Of a stretch of DNA of 64,000 nucleotides, positions 13,901 through 24,743 are shown piece after piece. Under the pieces are notes generated by a model that made no database searches, was not told the DNA's origin, and worked only from the letters and a program-made list of their open reading frames with translations. Both the position numbers and the translations under genes were made by a program. This DNA is from Medicago truncatula (Eukaryota > Streptophyta > Magnoliopsida > Fabales > Fabaceae), in contig NC_053047.1 in assembly GCF_003473485.1 (NCBI RefSeq), positions 77,001 to 141,000 of the forward strand, given 5' to 3'. Position 1 is the stretch's first letter; each line of letters begins with the position of its first letter.

Positions 13901-16900
13901 AATAGTTAGAATTGAAATTGATTGGATAAGAGAGAAAGCTAACAACGTGATAAGAGTGAGGACAATATATCTTCCACAACAAGGGGGGTAAAAAATATTT
14001 GTAAAAAACAGACTTCAGAATGTAGCAAGGCTGTTCAATCGACATGCCAAGAGGAGAAACAGCCATTAGTCAAACACCAATTAGAGGCCAGTAAATAGAA
14101 ACCTATCCTAAAGAAGGCTCATGGCAAAGGATTCAAAATAAATGCAAGCATTCCCCGCCGACCAAATCCACCTAATGATTATATACAGCATGCAGTCTTA
14201 AGCCTATTTATTATTGGCAAACTTCTTATAAAGAGCTGACCAATGTTGAGGGAGAAGGTCCAAAGAAACTTTTTTTGTTTGAAATATGAAAGGTGAAGTG
14301 ATAGACTTCAACAAAACCATTCTCTACTCCCCTATAGGGCAGCTAACTCAAATCCACAAACACAACTACGGTGAAAAGGAAAGGAGAAGGAAAGTCGTCT
14401 TGCCTAGCTTACAAGAATTAGATTCCCATCCACACACTCCATGAAAATGACTTGACAGAGTTTCAGGTGTAATAACAATATAGAAGAGTGGGAGAATTCA
14501 AGAGAAGAGTGTTTGTGAGGAATCGTAAATGAATACTCTGATTCTGGTGAGCTACATTACAGCTTATATAGTAACTATGCTGGACTGCTGACTCGGCACA
14601 TTATTTTGTGCAAGAGTCAATCAATAATGACTTAGCCTAGCTATCCTCTGATAGATCTAACTGCCTGGCAGCTACGGATTCAACTGATCTGTAACTCACA
14701 CCATGTAAACATAAACACTACATGTATTCAGAAAGAAAAAATATAATGATACAAATACTTTGAATTCTCTCCTCTTATTTTCTAGCGTTTTCCCTCATTT
14801 CCTCACCTAGTCACCTGCTTACGAATATTATGGTCGCCTTTGAATTTTCTCTGTCTTTGGAGGGCATCCATCATCGTCATGAATAAATCTTGATGCGCAT
14901 TTTTGTTTCATTTAGATGTCTTCATTGTATCATCCCCAACAGGACATCCAATACTTTTTCTTTTTTAGTTACTATACAATAATAACTACTATTTCAGTAT
15001 TTCTTGGAAACTTTCACATAGTGTTGAAGGGTGACTCTTAAGAAAGTGGGCTTCAGCAACCAGATAATAGAGAAATGCAAATATATTTATGTCAATTGAT
15101 TACAACAGCCTTGTTATGGAATCTGACTCCACTAATATCATGAAAAAGAAAAGTAATTCTAACCTTCACAGTATTGTCTTCTCCACCTGACACAACCCAC
15201 CGTCCATCTGGGGTAAACCGAATTGCATTTACCCCTCGAGTGTGACCCTTGTATGTATGAATACAACCCTTCTTTCTGATGTCCCATATCTTAAGATTGG
15301 TGTCCAGAGAACCAGATGCAAAGAATTCTCCAAAAGGATGGAAGTCTACTGATGTACAGTTGGACCTATGACCCGTAAGAGTACGAACAACTACCAAAGA
15401 AACATAGCAAGTCATCAGTTTGAGCAAAAAAGTCGTGGTAAAAAAACTGAATAAGTTTTATGAGACTACTCTGATCTCTTTTCATCAGTATCGTTAAAGG
15501 AAATAGCAAGCAACAACATACTCTTTGCCTCCTCTAAGTCCCAAAGTTTAATAGTACCACTTGCAGCTCCAGCAGCTACCAACACTTCAGACGAATCAAA
15601 GTTTACAGAGTCTATTCCACTTGAGTGTCCTGACAGACTCTGCAAAAGGTGAAAAACTCTACTGAAAATAAATACATAAAAATATATTCCCTCTAGTCAC
15701 TACTATACCAACAAAAGTATGTAAGAAGATAATATCAGTATCATTCCTAATTATCTCAAGAAACAAAGACTCAAATGCATAATAGCATTATGTAAGAAAC
15801 CAATCACTTGTAAATTCCAAGGGGACACTATGGCATTGATTTCAAGTTTTGTAAACTCATACCATCAGGAATAATATTCCCGGGTATATATAAATTTATA
15901 ATAATGGGATTCCTATTCCTGGGTATTTTTTTATTAAAAAAACAAGTGTTTGCCAAACTTTTATAACATTCCCAAGGTATAAGGTGGTTATAGGAATTAA
16001 AAATAAATTTATATCTAAATTTCATTCCCACCTCATGTAAATCTATTTTCACACCCACTCACTTGGGAATGTTTTCATAGGAATGTAGACACTATTTTTC
16101 TCCTAAGAATCTTTTATGCCATGTTACGAATAATTTTTTGTTTGGGAATACATATTCCTTACCCAATATATTCTGAGGAATGTGCTTAGATTAATTGAAA
16201 AAAAAAACACATCCCAATACTTAAGCATATTGGGTACCAGTATCAGCTTAAAGGTCCAAGGTTCAATCTCACTGGGCTTGGGCAGGGTGGGATTTATAGA
16301 AAGGGACTAGCACCCCTGTAGTGTTTTTCATTGATTGAACCAAGAAAAATAGCAGAATCCTAATTCTTTGAACTTCTAAGAGAGGAAATTTTTCATACTT
16401 CATGAAAGAAACACCTTGGAGAAGCCAAAAAGGCAACAAAACAAGGAGAACATTTTAGCCTCGATTTTTTTTACATGTTTACATTTTCATTCCAGGCCCA
16501 ACCAACCGCACAAAACCTTAGCAGTGCATGCATAATCATAATAATTTGCAAATCTACTTCCTCTCTAAACATAAAAACTGAATGATCTCGAATTGCTCAA
16601 AGTTCATAGCACATGCCCAAATCTAATAAGATATAATTATTGGTTTAAAGAATATAGTCCCCCAATGGACACATATCAAGTGGAAGATACACTATACGAA
16701 CAGAGGTAAAAAGCAGAAAATATCACTGCCTAAGATTGACCCTGTGTAAAAGAAATAGAAATGCAGATGATATGACTAACACATTCAATATGAGTGAACT
16801 CAATTCAATACTACCTTGAAAAGTTCTCATACAAAACAATCCAAACACCATGTTTCTTTTTCAATCCTATGTTGTCAATAGCAGCACATTGTGGCACGAT

Positions 16901-18532
16901 TGCAGTGGGGTGGTGCAGAACAGTGGCTAGCCACCCCCAGACAGAGTAAAGTTGCTGCAATTGCAGTTGCATTTGTACTTTGTGCCTCAGATTCAAATTG
17001 TGTTTTGGGATAGTGGCACTGCTACAGGAGTGTGATAGGATTAGGGGTTTGAAAACATAGATTCCCTTAAAATTTAGTCATTACTCATTACATGGCCATT
17101 TTAGGGTTTTCTTTCTCATATGATAAAAAAATCTGGTATCCTTCTTCTCTTCAGTGTGGGCCATAAACATGTTTTCCCCTCTCTTCCTTTCACTTTCCCT
17201 CGGTCATCTGTCAGTTCCCCTCTTCTGCCTGTGAACCAGCCACTGTAGTACGGTACCAGCCCCACCTTCGCGAGCTATCGTCGTCTCCAACACCCAGCAT
17301 CTGATCCTCTTCACATAACCAGGGTTATGACAACTCCTACTCCTTCTTGACCATCATCAACCAGTGGCTCGGTTAGTTCTTGTGCGCACAATATTTAAAG
17401 GACGGGAAGGATAGGAAGAAGGTTACATGTGATTTTTGTGGTCAAATCACTACAGGAGGAATGTTTGATTGATTGTTATTGATGAAAACTTTTATTTGAG
17501 TTTTGATGTTTAGTTACTTTAAGTAATAGAAGCTTAACTTGTTTGTTTCTTTGAATTTCGATGGTATTTACATGTATGATTTGCGTAAGACTTATGACCT
17601 TTTAAATCTAACTAGGAATAAATATTTTATAAATTTTGAGTAATGTGTTTAATTTTGCAGCAACTATATGTTCATTAGTATTAATTGTGTAGTATGCCCA
17701 AAATAATCAAATAGCGGTCATTCTATACCCCGCAATCTCATTTCAGGAGTTGGCCACTCTACAGATCCTCGGATTGACAACATAGTTTCAACTACCGTTT
17801 ACCACACAAGTTAGCTTCCAACGACACCAAATGTAAAAGAGGGCAAGAAACCCCATTATAATCCTAATCCTAGTATAATAATATAAGGAAAATCAAAAGC
17901 ATATATAGAATCAATGACATTGAGTTCTTTTATTTATTTTTTTGTCTCAAAGCCTAGTGGCAAAACACACAGACTAAGTGGGGAATTGCCGATTCAAACC
18001 CCTGCCACAGCATGTCATATGTCACTGCAGCCTTTTACATCTGAGTTGTACTTAAAAGACATTCCTCACAGTTTTCTCTCATCCCAATTTAGTCTCTTAC
18101 TAAAAAATACTACCCAAATTAGTCCCTATACAGAGTAAAAATTAGTTTGACTCATTACCACAGATACTAATTTGTCCCCAGTTTGAAAATGTTAAAAGAC
18201 TAATATGGTATTAATTTTTTTGTCGGTAACAAATTGGGTATTGACTCTAAAAGTAGCAATTAGAATACAAATTTAAAAAAGATGAGGAGAGAAAAACTAA
18301 CCAGGATAGCATTAGGTTTACCAATAGCCCAAAGATTAACCTTATGATCTTCCCCACCAGTAACAAGAACCCTACTTGATTTTCTACCAATCTTAAGACA
18401 ATTCACAGCAGAAGCATGTGCCACAAATTCCTCTATACATAACACGTCAAGGCCAAACAATAATAATTAAAAGCAAAAAACTAGAAGAAACAAATGAAGG
18501 ATACGTAGTTTGTAAGCGCGTTTGGTAGTCAT
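4991..18532 (-). CDS. KTN80: Katanin p80 WD40 repeat-containing subunit B1 homolog
   Basis: Regulatory subunit of the microtubule-severing enzyme katanin; in plants it pairs with the p60 AAA-ATPase and directs severing at microtubule crossovers and branches. Eighteen exons in transcript order: 18505-18532, 18302-18432, 15522-15639, 15164-15390, 13568-13670, 12077-12147, 11897-11971, 11680-11823, 11352-11571, 10776-11198, 9279-9338, 9076-9194, 7753-7878, 6791-6865, 6531-6643, 6119-6235, 5965-6033, 4991-5054. They total 2283 nt (760 aa) with consistent phases. The N terminus is [22 protein letters not shown]40 repeats fill about residues 13-300 ([37 protein letters not shown]). A low-complexity Ser/Thr-rich linker follows, largely in the 423-nt exon. 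The con80 p60-binding domain ends [17 protein letters not shown] and [13 protein letters not shown]. One cassette could be missed in the weakly conserved linker. Confidence 0.93.
5171..5336. repeat. Perfect 83-bp tandem duplication
   Basis: The 83-bp unit at 5171-5253 is repeated at 5254-5336 with no difference seen by eye. It lies in the last KTN80 intron. The lack of divergence suggests a recent duplication. Confidence 0.85.
5609..5777 (-). mobile_element. Short poly(A) retroposon with 16-bp target-site duplications
   Basis: ATGTTGCATTGGTATT flanks the insert at 5609-5624 and 5762-5777. The ~137-bp insert begins with a T run and GAAGAAGAAG, so on the minus strand it ends CTTCTTCTTC plus poly(A). 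No tRNA-like A and B boxes are evident, so it is either a 5'-truncated LINE or a SINE of unknown head. It is nested in a Stowaway MITE. Confidence 0.75.
5780..5840 (-). repeat. Micro-insertion inside the Stowaway right end
   Basis: Two 24-bp copies, at 5780-5803 and 5817-5840, match at 22 of 24 positions and contain AAAGCGACATA and AATTTGGGAC. They flank a 13-bp insert of nine T plus CCCT. The second copy is the genuine MITE terminus. Confidence 0.5.
7418..7473 (+). repeat. Micro-insertion: 30-bp poly(A) insert
   Basis: GTATATATTATGA (7418-7430) and GTATATACTATGA (7461-7473) flank GTTTCTTTCAC plus about 19 A. One mismatch in 13. It lies in the KTN80 intron between exons 7753-7878 and 6791-6865. 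Confidence 0.55.
8060..8115 (+). repeat. Fragment of a tRNA-derived SINE
   Basis: GAGCTTAGTTCAATTGGTAG followed by GGACAATG matches the A-box region of the better preserved SINE at 62394-62483 (GAGCTTAGCTCAGTTGGTAG). The B-box half and tail are not recognisable here. Confidence 0.5.
8330..8491. mobile_element. MITE-like inverted-repeat element
   Basis: GCTAGAGATACACTCTTTTTC at the left end matches the reverse complement of the right end (GCTCTAGCCACACACTC...). Similarity continues about 60 bp inward through TCTTATTGGAT/TCTTATTGAAT. Length is about 162 bp. It lies in a KTN80 intron. Confidence 0.6.
10210..10478 (-). mobile_element. Possible solo LTR (Copia-like) fossil
   Basis: The segment starts TGTAAGAGC and ends near TTTAACA. 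On the minus strand a TATA-like motif (CTATAAATAGA) lies in the position expected of an LTR promoter. Flanks share CAGTGAA imperfectly. No internal coding part is present. It is old and sits in a KTN80 intron. Confidence 0.35.
12809..12857 (-). repeat. Micro-insertion with 13-bp direct repeats
   Basis: AAGGCTTCCTAAT occurs at 12809-12821 and 12845-12857. The 23-bp insert is a TTTA-rich run then GGTTGCTA, equivalent to an A-rich-tailed insert on the minus strand. Confidence 0.45.
14469..14700 (-). mobile_element. Possible second solo LTR fossil in a KTN80 intron
   Basis: The segment runs from TGTAATAACA to GTAACTCACA and, on the minus strand, has a TATATAAGC motif in an LTR-like context. The termini are of the TG...CA type. 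No matching target duplication was found, so the call is tentative. It is broken and non-coding. Confidence 0.3.
16867..17785 (+). mobile_element. hAT deletion derivative with BED zinc-finger remnant
   Basis: Terminal inverted repeat CTATGTTGTCAAT at 16867 pairs with ATTGACAACATAG ending at 17785. Flanks TTTCAATC (16859-16866) and TTTCAACT (17786-17793) match at six of eight bases, as an aged 8-bp hAT duplication. Near 17400 one frame reads [20 protein letters not shown], the start of a BED finger. The rest of the transposase is missing. It lies in the KTN80 intron between exons 18302-18432 and 15522-15639. Confidence 0.7.
17925..18020 (+). repeat. tRNA-like repeat fragment
   Basis: A T run then GTCTCAAAGCCTAGTGGC, an AAGTGGGG segment and GATTCAAACCCCTGCCA resemble split pol III promoter boxes. 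The same order of motifs recurs at 62564-62650. Too degenerate for a functional tRNA. Confidence 0.4.
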
Positions 18533-19544
18533 TGCAGTCTGTTTGAGAAAGTGAAAACCCTAGAAAACATTCGAATTCACTTTAACAGATCTAAGATTTT
18601 CAGATCCTGAAATATTTGTTTGGAGTAGGAGTAAATGCGTTGTGTAATAGATCAAAATGGAGAAAGAAGATGAAATTTGAAAATGAAACGGAAACACTAA
18701 CTTGGAGTAGCAGTAATAGTAGTAGATACGGAGAGAGGGATTGTTGCTTAGGAGTTGCAGATTTCGTAAAGCAAAGTGCAGTGTGTTGGAGTGAAGCGTA
18801 ATGCCAGTAGCGAGTGAAGGTTGAATTTCGCCGTCAATCCAACGGCGGTCATCGGAGGATCTGAGAACTCAGAGAGAGAGTAAAAAGGCGCTTTCACGAT
18901 CTGTGACTGGTCATCAGTAATGATAATGCTTCATTGCTTATGTTCAAATTAATCTCTCGTGGTGGGAAGGAAGGTTCAAAATGTCAGTCAAAATTCACAA
19001 ATCAAAACTTTGTAAAAAGAGAAATGATATTTGGTTGTCACAACAGTTGTAATCTAAATAAATGTTCAAATAACACAACTCTTTAAAAATATCTGAAACC
19101 GACTCTAATTACGTACCTTTTTTATTTATTTATTATTTTTTATAAGACTTACTATAATAATATGAAAATTGTTGTCCTAAGTTAAAAATGAGGTCCCTGA
19201 ATATTTTAAAAAAAAAAAAAAATCTGACTCTTTTAAATTTTAATCATAATAGTCATTCAAAGAATATGTTAGGAATGACAAATGGATAAATAAGAGATCA
19301 AATTAATAGTAAGTTGTTAAAATATAAAGACTAAATTAATAGTGAGTGGTTAAATATGGGATCAATTTGATAGTTCAATAGAGTCGATGACATTTTTAAA
19401 CATTCATAAGGTTAGAGACTTGGTTGAGAGTTGTCAAAATCTTCCCTAAGGCTAAGTTGAAATTTTTATTTTGATTGGCAATACAAAAGTCTGCCTTGGG
19501 AAAAATACATTTATCTTCCTTAGGCTTTATCTAAATGTAACACG
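18533..19544. other. KTN80 5' leader/promoter and intergenic DNA
   Basis: The KTN80 leader is expected just above 18532. A purine/pyrimidine-rich, higher-GC stretch up to about 18930 fits a 5' UTR and core promoter. From 18950 to the hAT element the sequence is AT-rich with no recognisable gene. Confidence 0.45.
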
Positions 19545-20559
19545 CAGTGGCGGAGCCACATGGGGACAGGGTATGGCCATGGCCTACCCATTAATTCTGT
19601 GAAATTACTATAATACCTTTGATATAATCTTAATTTTACAACCATGCCATTGACCCACTCTCTCCCACTCCCACTCTCTCATTCGTTTTCTTCTTCTCAT
19701 AACTGGAAAGAAAAGAAGCGCTTCTTTTCTCATCCTCACCATTCACGATTCACCCACCGCCACCGGCCGCCGGCGGTAACATCACCTTCATCCACCGGCA
19801 ATCGGTCGTGACAGACGAACTCTCCTTCTAACTCAAAGCCTCCATCTCCTCTCTCAACATTGATATCTACTATGATTCTTCATTTGTCTCAATCTTTCTA
19901 CAAACCCTAAAACTGTTAAACAACTGTAAGTGTATCTCTGATTCTTTGATTTCTTTTTGTTTGTTAATGAATTTGATATTTGATTTGGTTTTCAATTTAA
20001 ATTTTCCCATAACCCTAATCAAAACAAAATGGGATTTTTGATTTTTGACTATTATAGCTAGCTTATAGTTGGAATTAAATCTAATGTCATTTTCAAAGAA
20101 TAATCACGGCTTTGGATTTTCAAAGAGTATATGGATAATTGGATTTTCAAAGATTATATGGTATATAGAACCTAATGTGATTACTATGCGTGATCTCTTG
20201 TCATGATTCTGTAAATACAATTGAGACACTGCCAGGACATTAGGGATAGAAGCAGGGAACAATATGACTGGAGGGATAAAAGACCTCAGTTGCCTGTTGT
20301 GGAATGTTCAATATGAAATCTTGTATAATTGTTTTCTGATTAAATACAGCTTGGAATTATCTTGTCTTAATAAAATTACAAGTTGACAGATCATTATAGT
20401 TTCATCTTCATATGTTTCTCCTTAATTCTAGCAACTCCAAATGAAAAGTGTTTCAAAAATTAGAACCAAGTATAAGCCTCTTTAGCTAGTCAATATATTT
20501 GGATTTAGAAGTATAAGCCTCTTTAGCTAGTTAATTTTGAAATGAAACTGTATTGCTTG

Positions 20560-22571
20560 TGTAACGCCCTAGTCGATATATTTAATTATTTTGATTTATG
20601 TGGAGTCTATATATATATATATATATATATGATTTTTGGTGATTTATGTGCTGTGTTTATTTTATTATATGGTTTATTTTAATAATAATTGGATTAAGTG
20701 AGAAATAATAATTATTTTGGAGTTTGGGGAGTTATTTAATATTTAATAGAATTAAAGGGAGTTAAATGAAAATAAAGGGAGTTAAGTAAGAGGGAAGTTA
20801 GGAAAATAGATGTCAGAAGCTTTTTACGTGAAACTGTCAAGTTGGGAGAAAAGGGAGAGAAGAGCAAGTAGAACCCATGAACCAAATTGTTGTGCATTTC
20901 TTTCTGCAATTCTAAGGTAAGGGTGAGGTTTACTTCAGTAGTATAGATTTTAATTCTGAATTTGAGTTTAACAGAGTTTTGGAGTGAATTGGGATTTTGG
21001 GGTTTTATGATGAAATGATGATTTTGGAGTTGAAATTGTGATTCTGATGTTAGAAATAGGTTCTGAGTGCATACAGTAAGTTAACTCACACCTGTAAACT
21101 GATTTGGGGAGTGAATTGAAGAAAAATTGGATTTTGGGGAAAAACCTGTTTTCTGCCCGTACAGAAGTTCATCGCTCGCCTCGCGAGTAGCTGTGCTCGC
21201 CATGACGAGTGAGCAACTTCATAGCTCGCCTCGCGAGCAAGCCAGATCAAAACTTGATTTTTGAAATGTTGTTATAAGGTGTTTTGGGGATGGTTTAAGG
21301 TACCTAGATGGTTTTAATGATGACTGAAGCAAGTTTTAGGTTAAAAAGATGAATATGGAGCTTAGAATTGAGGTTTGAGTGAGAAAAATGTCAAATTCCC
21401 GATAGCACCTATTTTTCACTCGCCTCGAGTTCGCCTTGAACTCGCCCTGGCGAGCAAGCAGTTTTGGGAACTCGCCATAGCGAGCAGATGTGCTCGCGAG
21501 GCGAGCTGCACAGTTTTTGAGTGCTGAATTGCGTACATGAATGGTAGTACTTGGTGTTGTTGTTTTCGAGCATATTTATAAATAATTATGCATTATTTTG
21601 GATTGCTGGATTATTGGTTGTTGATTGCTGTTGATGACTGAAATGTATGCTTTATCTATTAACCATACATGTTGTTTAAGTGGAGTCATATGGATTATGT
21701 ATGCATGGTCAAGTTGTATGTAGATATACACAAGTAGGTCCATTGCATATGCATAAACAGCGGAGAGGACTCATGTCCTGGAGCACTGGTTGCTCAACAG
21801 CGGTGAGGGCTTCGGTCCTGATGAATGTTTTAACCATTCAAAAGCGGTGAGGGCTTCGGTCCTGTTTGGTACCACATGCATATTTGCATTTATTGAGGAG
21901 TCTAAGGTGTTGCCTTAGCAGTGTTGTCATATCATTTGCATGAGTCTTAATTGTTGGTTGTAGTTGCCACATTGATGATGATGATGTTGTTGATGAATAT
22001 ATGTAGATATTTATATACATATTGTGATGGGTGGATTTTGATGATGTTTGTTGTTGCTTGTGAATTATATACTTATATTTGCAAGATGATGTATTTGATG
22101 TTTAGGGTGTTAGATTCAATTGAAGATTTTATTATCTATATTTTATTGTTGTGAATCTCACCCCTTCTGCTTGAAAATGTTGCCCTTCCTATGGGTAACT
22201 TGCAGGTGATCCTGAGTAGTCGGTGGTGGCTCAATGTCGTGTCTAGGGCTCTGATACGTGGGATGTGAAATATTCTTATTATTGTTTTCTTTCCTATGTA
22301 TCCTATTTTGGAACTTGTTGTTATGGCCCTATGATGGTTGAAATTGTTGTTAGGTTTTATGCCAAGATGTTGTTTGGAGAATTTAACCTTTGTTGTTGTT
22401 ATTTGAAATACAAATTTTCCGCTGCATGATTTTGAAGTTATGAAAGATGTTGAATTAAATAGTTTTATTTTCTATTTAAGGAATTTTTGAAATGAAGTGT
22501 AGCATACCCGTTGTGGAATTACTCTTATGAATATTTATTATTTAATTGCTTTTGGGTAACGGGGTGTTACA
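20560..22571. mobile_element. Solo LTR, Ty3/Gypsy (possibly Del/Tekay-like)
   Basis: The 2012-bp segment begins TGTAACGCCC and ends GGGTGTTACA. It is flanked by a perfect 5-bp target duplication, GCTTG (20555-20559 and 22572-22576). No internal retroelement domain is present, so it is a solo LTR left by recombination. The clade guess rests only on the terminal motif. It holds clusters of CTCGCC/GGCGAG palindromes and three copies of a hairpin-prone AGCGG...GGTCCTG motif. It is younger than the hAT host. Confidence 0.85.
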
Positions 22572-22970
22572 GCTTGCAACTTGAAGCAGATAAGCATTTT
22601 GATTTAGAAATATATGATAGTTGTCATATTATGTTTATCCTGTTAATATAACCTGATTTTGAAGAATGTTGTCATATAACATGGGACAAAAAGGTTGTTT
22701 TCCTCATCTGTTTTCACACTGATGCACCTACCACCAACCGAGTATTATATTAGAAGATAATTGTCCTTATTTGCATGATCAAACAACACACTCATATATA
22801 TATAACCTATGCATAGTGATTTCACGCTTACAATCATTTTTGTCAATGGTATTGTTTCTCATTAGACATTAGCAGTACCATTGTCAATTGTAGATTTGTT
22901 TCATTATAAGTCTTAACAATATTCTTACATCACTTTGATAAATTTGTTTCTTTGCAACAGAAAAGTCAAG

Positions 22971-24584
22971 ATGAAGAGTCAAACAATCTATTCATTTTAC
23001 AAGAGGAAGGCCGATGATATTGAAAAAGATGAAGAGGTTATAATTTCTAAATTTTGCATCGTTGTTGATGAAGCTCGTGATGAGTCAAAAAAGGAACAAA
23101 TGGCTATTGTGTTAAGATTTGTTGATAAAGCTGGTTTGATGCAAGAGAGATTTTTTGATGCGGCACGTGTTAATGACACTTCTTCGTTAACTCTTAAGGA
23201 AGCAATATGTGGTATACTTTCTCGACATAACCTTGATGTTTCTAACATTCGTGGTCAAGGGTATGACGGTGCTAGCAATATGAGAGGAGAATGGAATGGT
23301 TTACAAGCACTTTTTATGAAAGATTGTCCTTATGCTTACTATGTCCACTGTTTTGCTCATCGGTTGCAACTTGCCTTAGTTACTGCATCAAGAGAAGTTA
23401 CATCAATTCATTAATTCTTTGAGAAGTTGGCTTTTGTTGTCAATGTTGTTGGTTCTTCTACTAAGCGCCATGATGAGTTACAAGCTGCCCAATCAGAAGA
23501 AATTGCAAATTTGTTAGAGACAGGGGAGATTGTAACCGGTAAAGGTAAAAACCAAGTCGGTACTGTGAAAAGAGCTGGAGATACTCGTTGGGGATCACAT
23601 TTCAATTCTATTTGTAGCTTGATAAGTATGTATGAAGCAACTTGTAAAGTTTTAAAAATAATTGCAAAAGAAGCAAAAAAATTTGCCCAACGTGCGGATG
23701 CCGATAGTTCTTACAATTATTTGAAGTCTTTTGATTTTATATTTATCTTGCATTTGATGAAAGAAATTATGGGAACAACAGATTTGCTTTGTCAATCCTT
23801 GCAAAAACAATCTCAGGATGTTGTTAATGCTATGCTTTTGGTTCGTTCAACAAAAGCTCTTATTCAAGATTTGAGAGAAAATGGTTGGGATAAATTGTTT
23901 GCTAATGTGGTGCCTTTTTGTGAAAAACATGGTATTGAAATTCCTGACCTCAATGATTGTCATTCAACAACAAGATTTGGGCGTTCTCGTCTTGAAGAGA
24001 ATCAGGTAACAATAGAGCATTATTTTAGAGTTGAAATTTTTTTTACTACCATTGACAAACAATTATAAGAGTTGAATAGTAGATTTAGTGAGCAAGCAAT
24101 GAATTTGTTGACTCTAAGTTGTTCTTTGTCTCCCGAGGATGGATATAAAGCTTTTGATGTTGACACTATATGTACTCTTGTTCAAAAATATTATCCCATG
24201 GATTTTAGTGATCATGAGAAGATGAAATTGCCATTTGATCTTCGACATTTCCTTTTTGATGTTCGCCAATCATCAACTTTCAAGAATTTATCAACTATTC
24301 AAGAATTGTGCTCATGTTTGGCTGCCACTGGACAAAACAAAGAATACTTCTTGATTGATAAGTTGTTGCGCCTTATTATGACTCTTCCAGTTTCTACAGC
24401 CACAACAGAAAGATATTTTTCAGCAATGAAAATTATCAAGTCCAAGTTGAGAAACAAGATGGGCCCTGGGTATCTAGCAGATAGCATGTCAGTTTATATT
24501 GAAAGGGAAATTAGTGCATCTATTAGTTCCGAGTCAATTATTGATGATTTCAAGTCACTCGGAAAGCGTAAAATGTCACTTTAA
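22971..24584 (+). pseudogene. Transposase of the hAT element (ZMYM1/TTF-type), broken
   Basis: One frame starts MKSQTIYSFYKRKADDIEKD, the usual N terminus of plant TTF-type hAT transposases, then jumps into the RNase H-like core (CIVVDEARDESKKEQMAIVL). The TTF zinc finger and the start of the core normally between them are missing, so an internal deletion occurred. The frame continues to the hAT C-terminal dimerisation region (LPVSTATTERYFSAMKIIKS). Two in-frame TAA codons, at 23412-23414 and 24066-24068, break it; both are explainable as C-to-T changes of CAA. Otherwise the frame is uninterrupted, suggesting modest age. Confidence 0.88.
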
Positions 24585-24743
24585 ATATTTAATTATCGAT
24601 GTATTATGCACTTTAAATTTTGAATGATCGATTTTTGGTTTATTACTTAAATATGTTGTATGAAGTATGATTTATATATTTTAGTCTATTTTTTATGGAG
24701 GCCATCCCAAACAATTTTGTCTGACTCCGCCACCGATAACACA

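Larger units (their letters stand above)
19545..24735 (+). mobile_element. hAT transposon with TTF/ZMYM-type transposase, internally deleted
   Basis: Termini CAGTGGCGGAGCCA (19545) and the complement of CGGTGGCGGAGTCA (ending 24735) form inverted repeats. Flanks GTAACACG (19537-19544) and ATAACACA (24736-24743) match at six of eight, as an aged 8-bp duplication. The transposase lies at 22971-24584. A solo Gypsy LTR (20560-22571) has inserted into the 5' non-coding part. The element is non-autonomous: the N-terminal zinc finger is gone and the frame has two stops. Confidence 0.85.

Noticed and set aside
15840-16220. AT-rich segment with repeated GGAAT/ATTCC motifs in a KTN80 intron
   Set aside because: Suggestive of a decayed inverted-repeat element, but I could not define ends or a target duplication.
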